Source: Physcomitrium patens (Eukaryota > Streptophyta > Bryopsida > Funariales > Funariaceae). Taken from it: a stretch of DNA of 64,000 bases. This document shows positions 1 to 10,037 of the stretch, piece after piece. Position 1 is the stretch's first letter, and every line of letters begins with the position of its first letter. The notes beneath the pieces are model-generated. The model was not told where the DNA came from and searched no databases. It worked only from the letters and a program-made list of their open reading frames with translations. The stretch lies in NCBI RefSeq assembly GCF_000002425.4, contig NC_037263.1, positions 6,820,959-6,884,958 on the forward strand, given 5' to 3'. The translations under genes were made by a program, and so were the position numbers.

Positions 1-1287
1 AATAAATGCTTTGAAATAGAAGCAAAGCCACCTTTGTGTTGGCACATTGGATTAAAGCAAACGTATGAGCAAGAGAAATAAAATAAAATAAGACTTGCCT
101 AAAGCACACTAAGTCTTGAAATTTTTGAAAATTATTATTCACTCTGCAAAATCAATTAAATTCCATCTATTACTATACATATTTTTCAGCATTTTTTTGG
201 TCGCCCATGATTTGTTCCACCTTGTAAAAAAAAATACCATTGTTTGATTGTTGTTTAATTTTTCTACATATGATTTTCAACCAGACCTAATCATATTCTA
301 TCAAGTTGGATAAAATCAAATCTCTAGTATAGAGGTGACTTCACACTTTTATGTTTAAATACAAGCTTGCTTCATTGCATCTAAATAGAGTATAGGCATA
401 ACCTCCTTAATAGTAATTATATGGTAGAAGCTTTTAAATTCAAGTTGCTAGATACATTTAAGATAATATTGAATATCAAAACCATCATCACATGGTCTAA
501 AATGACCTTAAATTATGAGATGTCAATATGAGATATCTAAAGCAAATGCAGCAATTATGGATTTGATTCCTTCCAATAATACCTCTTTTATACTTGATAG
601 AATTCTATGGCTTAGATCAAATGGTTTTTGGAATTACAAATTTCACTACCACCATTCCATACCAAATGGTTTTTGGAATAGCAAATTTTGTTGTATTTGA
701 TGGATTGGTATACAACTATGCTTTTAAAATTTGGTTTGAAATTATGGATGTGATTAAATGGGTGAAGTGGGATTTTTGAAGACTTAGATATGAAATTAAA
801 TAGGACAATGGTGACAATGATTACTTGAGACAAAAAGAGAGAAGAAAGGGGGAGAGAGGAGAGAAAGAAGAAAAAAGGGGATTAAAAACAAAAACCTAGG
901 ATAAGGATTGGAAACAAGGATGGATATTGGAAACAAAGACAAGAGAGAGAGAGAGAGAGAGAGAGGGTTAAAACAAAGATTGGAAACAAGGACGAGAGAC
1001 AAAGGTTGGAAATAGGGATGGATGTTGGAAATAGAAACAAAGAAGGAAGGATTGGAATGGAAGATGAAAGGATATAATGATGGTTTTGATTCGTGAATTT
1101 ATTTAGTAAAAATCAATGTCAATTTAATATTATTTATTATATATTACAGATTTTTTATTATTACTTTTATTTATTTATTTATATTTTTAAAATAATTAAA
1201 AATAAAATTATGATGTAATTATTACATTGCTATCAATGACATGCATCACAAACAACCAAAATGTCATTATACTTTTATATCACTTAA
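1..1287. other. unassigned AT-rich and purine-rich DNA
   Basis: No gene or recognisable element is seen. The short open frames between 515 and 1002 are low-complexity and show no domain. Positions 826-1070 are strongly purine-rich on the plus strand, with a degenerate repeat built on GGAAACAARGAYGG-like units and a GA run. A short phrase reading ATGGTTTTTGGAAT occurs twice, near 620 and 665. Confidence 0.6.
942..965. repeat. (AG)n microsatellite
   Basis: An uninterrupted AG dinucleotide run of about 12 units within the purine-rich tract. Confidence 0.9.
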
Positions 1288-1823
1288 TGTCAAGGATATG
1301 AGCTTCAAAGAATTAAAAGATCAATACATTCTTGTGTCACTTGAAAAGACTAAAAAATCACTAAAAGATGATGTAATGTTAAACTAAAAAAGCGTTTGTT
1401 AAAGACAAAAATACTACAAAGTCTTGAAACAAGATTAAGGACTAGAAAGCTGTTAACAAGAGTAAAGTAGGCTTCATTCTTGCCTCCATATATACTAACT
1501 AACTAGGAGCTATATGGTGATGTTCTATAGGACCTCCAACATGTGTTAACTTTGTAAAATATATCTTAACTTGCAAGGTAAGTTTTCTATAAGTGTGCCA
1601 TATAGTTAGCTTATTCTACAAGCTATCAATATGTGTGACATATGATTAACTTGTTGAGTAAGTTTTTAACCTATTAATCAATTATAAACATGTGTAAAGT
1701 CAAAATCATATCTATGAAGCTTTTAAGAAGCTTTTATAGAAGATATCATGAAATTATTTACTTTTACTTACTTTTAATTAAGTACAAAGATAAATATTGG
1801 AATAAATATGTATGCCCATGACA
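1288..1823 (-). repeat. 3' LTR of element B (C-type LTR)
   Basis: It begins TGTCAAGG and ends ATGACA on the plus strand, so it is bounded by TG and CA. The part near 1300-1430 resembles the LTRs of element C more than those of element A. It retains a TATATA motif and a degenerate form of the leader hairpin seen in A. Confidence 0.85.
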
Positions 1824-1859
1824 TTATTCACTACATACTCTGATTTTTTTCCTCTTCAA

Positions 1860-2165
1860 AGATGATTGATAGGGCCTTTCAACCATCGATAGTGTTCCAT
1901 ACTAGGGCGGAAAGACCATCCAGTTATTTGATCATTATTAAGGCCTTCATAACTTCCTTCAAATATAACATTTAGAACATCGTCAGGAGTTGTTTCTACC
2001 TCTAATAAAATCACCAAACATCGAGAGTCCCTTCTAAGGTCATGATACCAAACACGTTTTATCTCGCCATCTATTTGAAGAAGAACATATTGTTCTTCAC
2101 GATCTTCATCTTGATTACGTCATCTTGAAGATTGTAACAATCGTAATGTCATGTCCAACAGTCAG
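1860..2165 (-). mobile_element. Element B, post-pol ORF remnant
   Basis: This clearly matches, at the DNA level, the extra ORF of element A at 4877-5161, in the same place between the chromodomain end of pol and the 3' LTR. It is a degraded copy. It is useful because it shows that the extra ORF is an old, shared part of the family. Confidence 0.7.
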
Positions 2166-2732
2166 TAAATGAAGGTTCTTTAGTTGAACCCGTTGGTTGT
2201 TGGTTTTCCATCTCCTTAGCATCATAATTACAAAGAAGCTACAAACAAGGATTGTAAGTAGAATGTTATCTTGCCTAGATCTTAATTCTTTTATAAGGAA
2301 GGATTTCATCTTGATTTTGATGGATGTTGTTGATGAAAAGCCTCCACGACCTTTGTTGCATTTACAAGATTCTTTATTGGCTCTCATGTGTGTTTACTAA
2401 TATCATATCTCTGCCAATAGATAAGATATTCTAATTTATTTCAACGTTGCCTTGAAGCTAGGACTTCTTGTACTTTGAATTCTTCATTATTGTCTACTTC
2501 TATAGGAAGAGGTGAAGCTTGTTTTCTTCTTGATATGTCCATTGTCTTGTATGGTTCAAGAAGAGAGACATGGAATATTGAATGGATTTTCATTGAGCCT
2601 GGTAGGTGCAAACGATATGCAACTAGATTGATTTGTACAAAAATAAAAAATAGTTTTAGCCTTTGATAGTCCAACTTGTCACAAGGACAAGTAGTCTTGA
2701 TATTGCAATAAAGTAACCATACCTTGTTACCC

Positions 2733-3175
2733 ATGACATACATATTTATTCCAATATTTATCCATGACTTTTCAATAATAGGAAATTATGGATACAATAT
2801 AACTTTGGAACTAATATCCAGGGATTTTTGGTGGCTACAAATGTGGAAGGCAGTCAAAGATTTTGTACAATCTTTTGATGTTTGTTCAAGATCAAAAACT
2901 CTTTGTCATCGACCTTGCGGACTTCTTCAACCATTACTTTTTCCAAAATAACCATGGTCTTTTGTTTCTATGGATTTCATCATAGATCTTCTGATCTCAA
3001 GTGTTTATGACTCTATATTCATGATAGTAGATTGTTTTACCCAGATGACATATTTTGTACCATATATAAAATCTATCAGAGGTGAAGAAACAACTAAGCT
3101 CTTTCTTGATAACATCTATGGCTATCATGGATTACCTAAAGATATTATATCGAACTTGTTTAATGAAAGTTGAAT
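2733..3175 (+). mobile_element. Opposite-orientation integrase segment inside element B
   Basis: The plus strand reads integrase sequence here (zinc-binding CDVCSRSK-like stretch, then a MDFIIDLLIS-like catalytic-core start), while the flanking integrase, chromodomain and RNase H sequence of B reads on the minus strand. The segment is preceded at about 2733-2765 by sequence matching the first 25-30 bases of a C-type LTR. It is either a local inversion or a nested fragment of a plus-strand relative. Confidence 0.7.
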
Positions 3176-4217
3176 CAATAATTAGTGTTGATTTCATTGC
3201 TCAAAGATGTAGATGCTTTGGCTTCAAAAGAATTCTCCGTTATTGATTAAAAGGAGCATTTCATTCCTTTGGTGTAAGGTAAGTTCGTTTAGAGAGTACA
3301 TCTGACAAATCTTGTTGTTTTTCGATCGATAAGTGATCTTGAATTCAAATCTTGACAAAGACATACTCCAAGAGGCTTGGCGATGATTCAAAACACGTGT
3401 TGACATAAAATATTCAAGATTCTTGTGATCCATATACACAGTGATTGGACTAGGAGCACCTTCTAGATAATGGCACCATTCTTAAAATGAATCCATGATT
3501 ACAAGAAGTTCTTTGTTGTGGATCTTGTAGTTAATCTTGTCTATTGAAAATTTTTTGGAATGAAAAGCTACTCGGTGAAATTATCATCTGTTTCCATTTG
3601 TGACAATACGACACCAAAAGCAAAGTTTGATGCATATATTTCTATAAAAAATGGCTTAGAAAAATCAACACAATACAAGATTGGTGCAGAAAAAAAGGTT
3701 GTCTTCTAAGCTTCAAATGCTACTTCCACTTCTTAATTCCATTGAAGTTTGTCTTTACAAGTCAAACATGTAAGTAGAGCTGCAACTTGAGAGAAGTCTT
3801 TGATGAAGATCCGATAATAGTTGGCAAATCTCAAAAAGCATTAGACATCTCTTATCATTTTTGAGATGTTCAAATCCATAATAGCTTAAATTTTCTTAGG
3901 ATCCATCAGAAGTCCATCATTTGAAATGATGTATCCCAAGAAGTTGACTTGAGTGGTGTGAAATATACACTTTTCTATCTTGGCATAGATTTGCAAATCT
4001 CTTAGTTTTTGTAACACATGACGAACATGAAGTTTATATTCTTCTGTTTTCTTAAAATAAATTAAGATGTTCTATAGGTAACAAACAATAAAATCATCTA
4101 AAATCTTCCAAAAGATATCATTCATTAGATGTTGGAATGCTGCTGGTGCATTTCTAAGTCCAAAAGGCATGACGTTGTATTTTAAATGTCCATACTTTGT
4201 TTGAAACATAGTCTTCC

Positions 4218-4769
4218 TGTCAAGGACAAAGACTCGATGAGGGAAAATATACACCAAAAGGCTATCTCGATATAATAAGTCAAAATATAAACAAGTAGGT
4301 ATATTAAAAGGAAACTGGAATGGCTATTGCCACAAGACAAGAAACTAAAGACTCTTGAACCTGGACTAGAAGCAAGAAAAGAGTTGACAAGAGTGAAGAA
4401 GCCTTCACTCTTGTCTCTATATATACTATCTAACTAGGGGCTACGTGGCGACGTTCTATAGGACCTCCAATATATGTTGACTTTGTAGGACACATGCCTT
4501 GACTTACAAGGCAAGTTTTTCTACGTGTGGGCCACATAATAAGCTTGATCTTCAAGCTAACAACATGTGTGGCACATGGCCAACTTGTTGACCACGTTTC
4601 TAATCCAAAAAGTCAATTAAAGACACCTATGAAGTCAAAGCAGCGTCTAGGAAGTTTTTAGGAAGCTTCTATATTAAATATTATAGAATTAACTTACTTT
4701 TATCTACTTTTACTTACTTCTACCTATTTTTATATGTAATTATTAGCTTACATGATTATGGCCGTGACA
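4218..4769 (-). repeat. 3' LTR of element A
   Basis: Its plus strand starts TGTCAAGGAC and ends GGCCGTGACA. It is 99% identical to the copy at 10038-10589. On the minus strand it is directly preceded by a G-rich purine tract (complement of 4770-4785), the expected plus-strand primer site. Confidence 0.96.
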
Positions 4770-4876
4770 TTACCCCCCCTTCTAGAGACGAGTTCCACGA
4801 GGAGCGGTCATCATATGTTGAAGAAATCTATGATGCGACGAATTGTATTCGCCACATACTCTGATCTCTGTTCTCT

Positions 4877-5161
4877 TCAAAGATGATTGATAGGGCCTCT
4901 CAACCATCGATAGTATCCTATACCAGGGCGGGAAGACCACCCAGTTATTTGATCATTGTTGAGGCCTTCGTAACTTCCTTCGAATAGAGTATTCGGAACA
5001 CCATCAGGAATTGTTCCTACATCTAGCAAAATCACCAAACATCGAGAGTCCCTTCCCAAATCGTGATACCAAATACGTTGTATCTCACCATGTGTTCGAG
5101 GAAGAACATATCGTTCTTGAAGATCTTCATCTCGATTGCGTCGTCTTGAAGGTTGTGACAA
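4877..5161 (-). CDS. Element A extra ORF downstream of pol, unknown protein
   Basis: An open frame of about 94 codons lies between the pol stop and the 3' LTR. The product is hydrophilic and arginine-rich at its start (SQPSRRRNRDED) and ends with an aromatic and glycine-rich stretch (ITGWSSRPGIGYYRW). No signal peptide, membrane segment or known domain is recognised, so an envelope is unlikely. Equivalent sequence is present in the same place in B (1860-2165) and C (about 18420-18830). It may be a real accessory ORF or a conserved 3' non-coding region that happens to be open. The exact start codon is uncertain. Confidence 0.5.
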   Translation of the reverse strand: MSQPSRRRNRDEDLQERYVLPRTHGEIQRIWYHDLGRDSRCLVILLDVGTIPDGVPNTLFEGSYEGLNNDQITGWSSRPGIGYYRWLRGPINHL

Positions 5162-5327
5162 TCGTAATGTCTCGTCCGGCAGGTCAGCAAACGAAGGTTC
5201 TTGAGTTGAATCCGCTGGTTGTTGGCTCTCTATCTAATTAGCGTCACAAATGCAAAGAAGTTACAAACAAGGATAGGAAATTGAATGTTATCTTGCCTCA
5301 ATCTTGTCTCTTTTATAAGAGAGATTT

Positions 5328-8090
5328 TCATCTTGGTTTTGATGGATGTCGTTGATAAAAAACTTTGACTTTAGCTGATGCATTTCCTAGATTCCTGGAT
5401 GGCTCCCATGTGCGTTCACTAATATCATATCCGTGCCAATGAACAAGATATTCCAGCTTATTTCGGCGCCGCCTTGAGTCTAATATCTCTTCCACCTCAA
5501 ATTCTTCATTATTATCTACTTCTATAGGAGGCGGTGGCATTTGTCTTCTTCCTTGTATATCCACTGTCTTATATGGTTCAAGAAGAGATACGTGAAATAC
5601 AGGATGGATCTTCATTGACTCCGGTAGATGTAACCGATATGCAACTAGGTTGATCTGTTCAGAAACAGAAAAGGGGCCAAGCCTACGATAGTCCAACTTG
5701 TCACAAGGTCGAGTAGTCTTGATATTGCGACGAAGTAGCCATACCTTATCATCCACGTTGATTTGTGGTTGCTCCTTACGATATAGATCTGCGTTTATCT
5801 TTTGTCGTTCTTGAGCTTCTTTCAATTGCGTCTTCATTATTGCATGTAACTCTGACAACCGATTTGCCATATCTTCTGCTGCAAGATTATCAACTTTTGA
5901 AAAATCAAAAGTATCAAGTCGTGGATGATAGCCATAATTGGCAAAGAAAGGTGTTTGTTGCGTGGAAGAATGTACCGTATTATTATAAGCAAACTCTGCC
6001 AATGGCAGAAGGGTTGTCCAATCATCTTGTTGGTAGTTGATAATACACCTTAAATATTGCTCCAAGACTTGGTTTACGTGCTCTGTTTGTCCATCAGTTT
6101 GAGGATGGAAAGCCGAAGATAGCTTTATGTCCACTTTTAAAATCTTGAAAAGGGTCCTCCAAAATCTTGACACAAATTGAGTTCCCCTATCCGATATGAT
6201 ATCTTTAGGTAATCCATGATAGCGATAGATATTATCAATGAAAAGCTTAGCTGTTTCTTCACCTGTGATAGATTTTGTACATGGCACAAAATGTGCCATC
6301 TTGGTGAAACGATCTACTATCACAAATATAGAATCATAAGATCTTGAGCTTGGAAGATCTGTGATGAAATCCATAGAAACAGAAGACCATGGTTGTTTTG
6401 GTATAGGTAATGGCTGAAGAAGTCCGTAAGGTCCATGACGAGGAATTTTTGATCTTGAACAAATATCACATGATTGTACAAAGTCTTTGACTGACTTCCA
6501 CATTTGTGGCCACCAAAAATCTCTTGATATGAGTTCCAAAGTCTTATTATATCCAAAGTGCCCTGCTGCTGGAAAGTCATGACGTGCTTGAAGAACACGT
6601 AAACGTGCTTCTCCTTCTGGAACATATAGGCGTCCTTCAAAATATAATAGATTATTCTTGAACTCGAACTTAGAAGGATCATGAGACTTAGAAGAATTAT
6701 TCTTGATATCATAAACAAGAGGGTCTGAGGACATACTAGACTGGATTTGCTTGAGAAAAGTTGAATCAACAGTCAATGTTGATTTCATTGCTCGGAGATG
6801 AAATTGCTCCGGTTTCAAGAGGACCGTTCTTTGTTGCTCAAAAGCTGCATCTCCTTCTTTTGGTGCAAAATAAGAACGTCTAGATAGGGCATCAAACAAA
6901 CCTTGTTGTTTTCCTAGCCGATAAGTGATAATGAACTCGAATCTTGACAAAGACATACTCCAACGAGCTTGACGACGATTCAACACGCGTGTTGACATGA
7001 AATACTCGAGGTTCTTGTGATCTGTATACATAGTGACTGGACTAGAAGCGCCTTCTAGATAATGACGCCATTCTTGAAAGGATTCCACGATCGCAAGAAG
7101 TTCTTTGTCGTGGATCTCATAATTGATCTTGGCTACTGAGAATTTTCTTGAATGAAAAGCTATCGGATGAAGTTTGTCATCTGATTTCATTTGTGATAAA
7201 ACTGCACCCAAGACAAAATCTGATGTATCTGTTTCCATAAAAAATGCCTTGGAAAAATCAACACGATATAAGACTGGTGCAGAGACAAACGATGACTTCA
7301 AGGCTTCAAATGCTGCTTCCGCTTCTTGATTCCATTGGAATTTATCTTTACTAGTCAAGTGTGTAAGTGGAGCTGCAACTCGTGAGAAATCTTTGATGAA
7401 GATCCGATAGTAATTGGCAAATCCTAAGAAACATTGGACATCTCTTACTGTCCTTAGAATCTTCCAATCCATGATTGTTTGGACTTTCTTAGAATCCATC
7501 ATGAGACCATCATTTGAAATGATGTATCCTAAAAAGTCAACTTGAGTAGTGTGAAATATAGACTTTTCCATCTTGGCGTACAATCCTGCATCTCTAAGTT
7601 TTTGTAATACTTGACGAACATGTATTTCATGTTCTTCGACGTTCTTAGAATAGATCAAGATATCGTCTAGATAGCAAACGACAAAATTGTCTAAGAATTC
7701 ACGAAATACATCATTCATGAGATGTTGAAAAGCAGCTGGTGCATTCGTGAGTCCAAAGGGCATGCCATTATATTCGAAATGTCCATACCTAGTTCGAAAC
7801 GCAGTCTTCCATTCATCTCCTTCTTTGATCCGTACTAGATTATATGCTCCTCTTAGATCTATTTTTGTATAGATCTTAGCTTGATTCAACTGGTCAAGGA
7901 GTCCTGATATCAAAGGTAATCGATACCTGTTCTTGATTGTGATCTTGTTGAGTCCTCGATAATCAACACACATTCGTAAAGTTCCATCTTTTTTCTTTAC
8001 GAATAGAATTGGAGCTCCTGCTGGAGATTTTGAATGGCGTATGAAATTCTTCGCTAAATTCTTGTCAATATATGTCTTGAGTTCAGCCAT
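5328..8090 (-). CDS. pol: Element A pol: RT, RNase H, integrase, chromodomain
   Basis: One frame of about 920 codons. The reverse transcriptase is first, with the catalytic YLDD box near residue 140 and the [13 protein letters not shown] motif just before it. RNase H follows near residues 270-400. The integrase has its HHCC zinc region (CDICSRSK), then the D,D,E core with SMDFITDLP, SDRGTQF and DGQTEHVNQ. A C-terminal chromodomain is seen around residues 860-905 (EYLVHWHGYDISERTWEP), with the aromatic residues that bind methylated histone tails in this family. Chromodomain and integrase order place it in the chromoviruses. Related sequence continues upstream towards the protease. Confidence 0.95.
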   Translation of the reverse strand: MAELKTYIDKNLAKNFIRHSKSPAGAPILFVKKKDGTLRMCVDYRGLNKITIKNRYRLPLISGLLDQLNQAKIYTKIDLRGAYNLVRIKEGDEWKTAFRTRYGHFEYNGMPFGLTNAPAAFQHLMNDVFREFLDNFVVCYLDDILIYSKNVEEHEIHVRQVLQKLRDAGLYAKMEKSIFHTTQVDFLGYIISNDGLMMDSKKVQTIMDWKILRTVRDVQCFLGFANYYRIFIKDFSRVAAPLTHLTSKDKFQWNQEAEAAFEALKSSFVSAPVLYRVDFSKAFFMETDTSDFVLGAVLSQMKSDDKLHPIAFHSRKFSVAKINYEIHDKELLAIVESFQEWRHYLEGASSPVTMYTDHKNLEYFMSTRVLNRRQARWSMSLSRFEFIITYRLGKQQGLFDALSRRSYFAPKEGDAAFEQQRTVLLKPEQFHLRAMKSTLTVDSTFLKQIQSSMSSDPLVYDIKNNSSKSHDPSKFEFKNNLLYFEGRLYVPEGEARLRVLQARHDFPAAGHFGYNKTLELISRDFWWPQMWKSVKDFVQSCDICSRSKIPRHGPYGLLQPLPIPKQPWSSVSMDFITDLPSSRSYDSIFVIVDRFTKMAHFVPCTKSITGEETAKLFIDNIYRYHGLPKDIISDRGTQFVSRFWRTLFKILKVDIKLSSAFHPQTDGQTEHVNQVLEQYLRCIINYQQDDWTTLLPLAEFAYNNTVHSSTQQTPFFANYGYHPRLDTFDFSKVDNLAAEDMANRLSELHAIMKTQLKEAQERQKINADLYRKEQPQINVDDKVWLLRRNIKTTRPCDKLDYRRLGPFSVSEQINLVAYRLHLPESMKIHPVFHVSLLEPYKTVDIQGRRQMPPPPIEVDNNEEFEVEEILDSRRRRNKLEYLVHWHGYDISERTWEPSRNLGNASAKVKVFYQRHPSKPR

Positions 8091-8379
8091 CTCATCTTGC
8101 GATAAACTATAAATTGGTCCAAATGGTGGCTGAGTTCCTTCCTTGAGGTCGATTGAACAATCATATGGGCGATGCTCAGGAAGAATATTTGCATTCTTTT
8201 TCTCAAAAACGTCTTGATATTCCTGATATTGACTTGGAATGCCAATTGAAGTCTTTACATTTTCAGAAATAGGTGCAGCATAAATAGCAAAAGTTGATCC
8301 TTCTTTTGCTGCGTGTATAAATGCTTTTGCACCTATCAGTACGGGTTTAAATACTAGACTTATAATTTTTTACTTGGTT

Positions 8380-8740
8380 GATAGAACTATTAATAACGCT
8401 TTGGGAAAAGTCAAGTTTACGTGAATTCCAATCTATTCGAGGGTTATATTTTTCTAGCCAGGATAAACCTAAAATAACTGGATTGGACGGGGATTTAATT
8501 ATGTTAAAAGCTATGTAGCTATCATGACCGTCTATTGTTACTTTTATAGGATGAGTTTCATGAGTGACATCTCCAGAAGACAAGGGACGACCATCTATGA
8601 CTTCTACATGTACTGGTTTAGGTTTCTGTACAAAGCGTATTTTACGACTTTTAACAAATTGTTCATCTAAAAAACATGCTGAGGCTCCCGAATCTAATAA
8701 AGCAGAGGCTTTGTAATTCTTAGGTCCTAAATATAAGTCT
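8380..8740 (-). mobile_element. Element A protease region
   Basis: A retropepsin-like region between gag and RT. The active-site motif LLDSGASACFLDE reads on the minus strand near 8660-8700, followed by the flap and second hydrophobic-glycine region (NPVILGLSWLEKYNPRIDW). It lies where the family's aspartic protease is expected and would process the Gag-Pol polyprotein. Confidence 0.8.
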
Positions 8741-8819
8741 ATTATAAATTAAGGAGAGGGTTCTGAGGAGAGGATAGGACCTTCATTAGGAATTGTACAA
8801 GGTTCCAGCTGCACGGTCC

Positions 8820-9824
8820 CTATTGTAGCTGGACGAATCCGTTTTTCGACATGTTGTCTTCTTTGACCGTCGTACCCCTCATTTTATAGTTGCGTCGTTT
8901 CTTTGGACAATGTTGAGCAGTGTGCTTAGGTTCTCCGCAATATAAACATAATCCTTCTTGACGACGACAAATCTTTTCTTGCTCAGTTAGGGGTTTAAAA
9001 CGTACTGCGTCAATTTGCATGTCTTCTACTTCTGAATGTACGTTTGGCAAAGATGTTGATGTTGCCATTGAGTAATAGCGTTGAGGTTCCCGTGAATGAT
9101 TCTCGGATCGAAATTTGAAAAGTCGATTATCACATTTTACCGCAAAATCGATTGCTTGACTCAAAGTTTGAGGATCAGGTAAGTTGAGCATCAATTTCTT
9201 TACTTCGTATTGCAATCCATAAAGAAATTGACTGATGAGTGCAGCATCATCCCACTTGATGTCAATTGCAAGTTGTCGAAATTGTGAAGCATATACTGTT
9301 ACTGAGCGATTTCCTTGTCGCAAAATTTGGATCTTATTTGTTGCAACACGAGTTGCATCGTGTTCACCATACATAGATCGAAACTCCGCCAAAAAAGCTT
9401 CCAAATTGTCCAATATTGGATTTCGTTGTTCAAGAAAAGACGAAAACCACGATAATGTAGAACCAGAAAGTAGAGTGCCAATAAACTTGACTTGTGATCC
9501 TAGCGTTGGATAGCTTTGCGATTGAAGTTCAATTGCCAATTGTACTTGATTGATGAACCCTCGAAACTTTGATCTCGTACCATCAAATTTCTCAGGTAAG
9601 GCAATTCTTGGTTCTCTAGTGCTTATAGGGTGTTGTACAATTGGAGAAGGAACGTGATTTGTTGTAGATGTTGAAGCAGCTCCGATCATCTCTATATCTC
9701 CACTTTCTGCTATTCTTGTTCTTTCCTGTGTTGGTGAATTGAGTTGATGCATCGCAAGCATTAACTCCCTCATTTGCTCTTGCATTTGTGCCATTGCACT
9801 CTTCATTTCAACAAGCTCTGTCAT
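8820..9824 (-). CDS. gag: Element A gag
   Basis: An open frame of 334 codons from the ATG at 9824. The N-terminus is a predicted helical stretch rich in M, E and Q. The central part is a Retrotrans_gag-like region (LPEKFDGTRSKFRGFINQ, then SWFSSFLEQ and YGEHDATRVATNKI). Near the C-terminus is one CCHC zinc knuckle, CLYCGEPKHTAQHC, for RNA packaging. The frame can be extended upstream by 13 codons, but the ATG at 9824 opens the Gag-like MTELVEMKS sequence and is the better start. Confidence 0.9.
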   Translation of the reverse strand: MTELVEMKSAMAQMQEQMRELMLAMHQLNSPTQERTRIAESGDIEMIGAASTSTTNHVPSPIVQHPISTREPRIALPEKFDGTRSKFRGFINQVQLAIELQSQSYPTLGSQVKFIGTLLSGSTLSWFSSFLEQRNPILDNLEAFLAEFRSMYGEHDATRVATNKIQILRQGNRSVTVYASQFRQLAIDIKWDDAALISQFLYGLQYEVKKLMLNLPDPQTLSQAIDFAVKCDNRLFKFRSENHSREPQRYYSMATSTSLPNVHSEVEDMQIDAVRFKPLTEQEKICRRQEGLCLYCGEPKHTAQHCPKKRRNYKMRGTTVKEDNMSKNGFVQLQ

Positions 9825-10024
9825 AATGACACTAAGAAGAAAAATTTGTTTGATATTGCTCAAGACAAAAGAAAAGAAAGACTTGATAACAAAGAAGATA
9901 CTAAGAACAATATCAGTTTAGAAGTGGGTAATCCGCAAACTTCTAATACGCTTATGTCTTGTCAAGACAAAAGGGGTAATCCACTCTTACTCAAGAAAAA
10001 ACAAAGCTCTGATATTGTAAGTGT

Positions 10025-10035
10025 ACTCTTGTCAA
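10025..10035 (-). promoter_or_regulatory. Candidate self-primer binding site of element A
   Basis: The minus strand reads TTGACAAGAGT two bases inside the 5' LTR. It is the exact 11-base complement of ACTCTTGTCAA, which reads on the minus strand at 10214-10204 inside the LTR, 31 bases after the start of the TATA box. B (12312-12324) and C (13492-13502) keep the same arrangement. A weak tRNA-iMet-like match (TATCAGAGC) lies 24-32 bases inside the LTR, further in than is usual. Confidence 0.6.
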
Positions 10036-10037
10036 TC

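Noticed and set aside
515-1002. Several short open frames on both strands
   Set aside because: They overlap each other, are low-complexity, and show no domain or codon pattern. They fit chance in repetitive DNA.
10006-10014. TATCAGAGC, part of the tRNA-iMet-type primer site, near the 5' LTR of element A
   Set aside because: It begins 24 bases inside the LTR edge, lacks the TGG start, is only partly kept in B and is absent from the same place in C. The LTR-adjacent self-complementary site fits better, though the match is recorded as an alternative.
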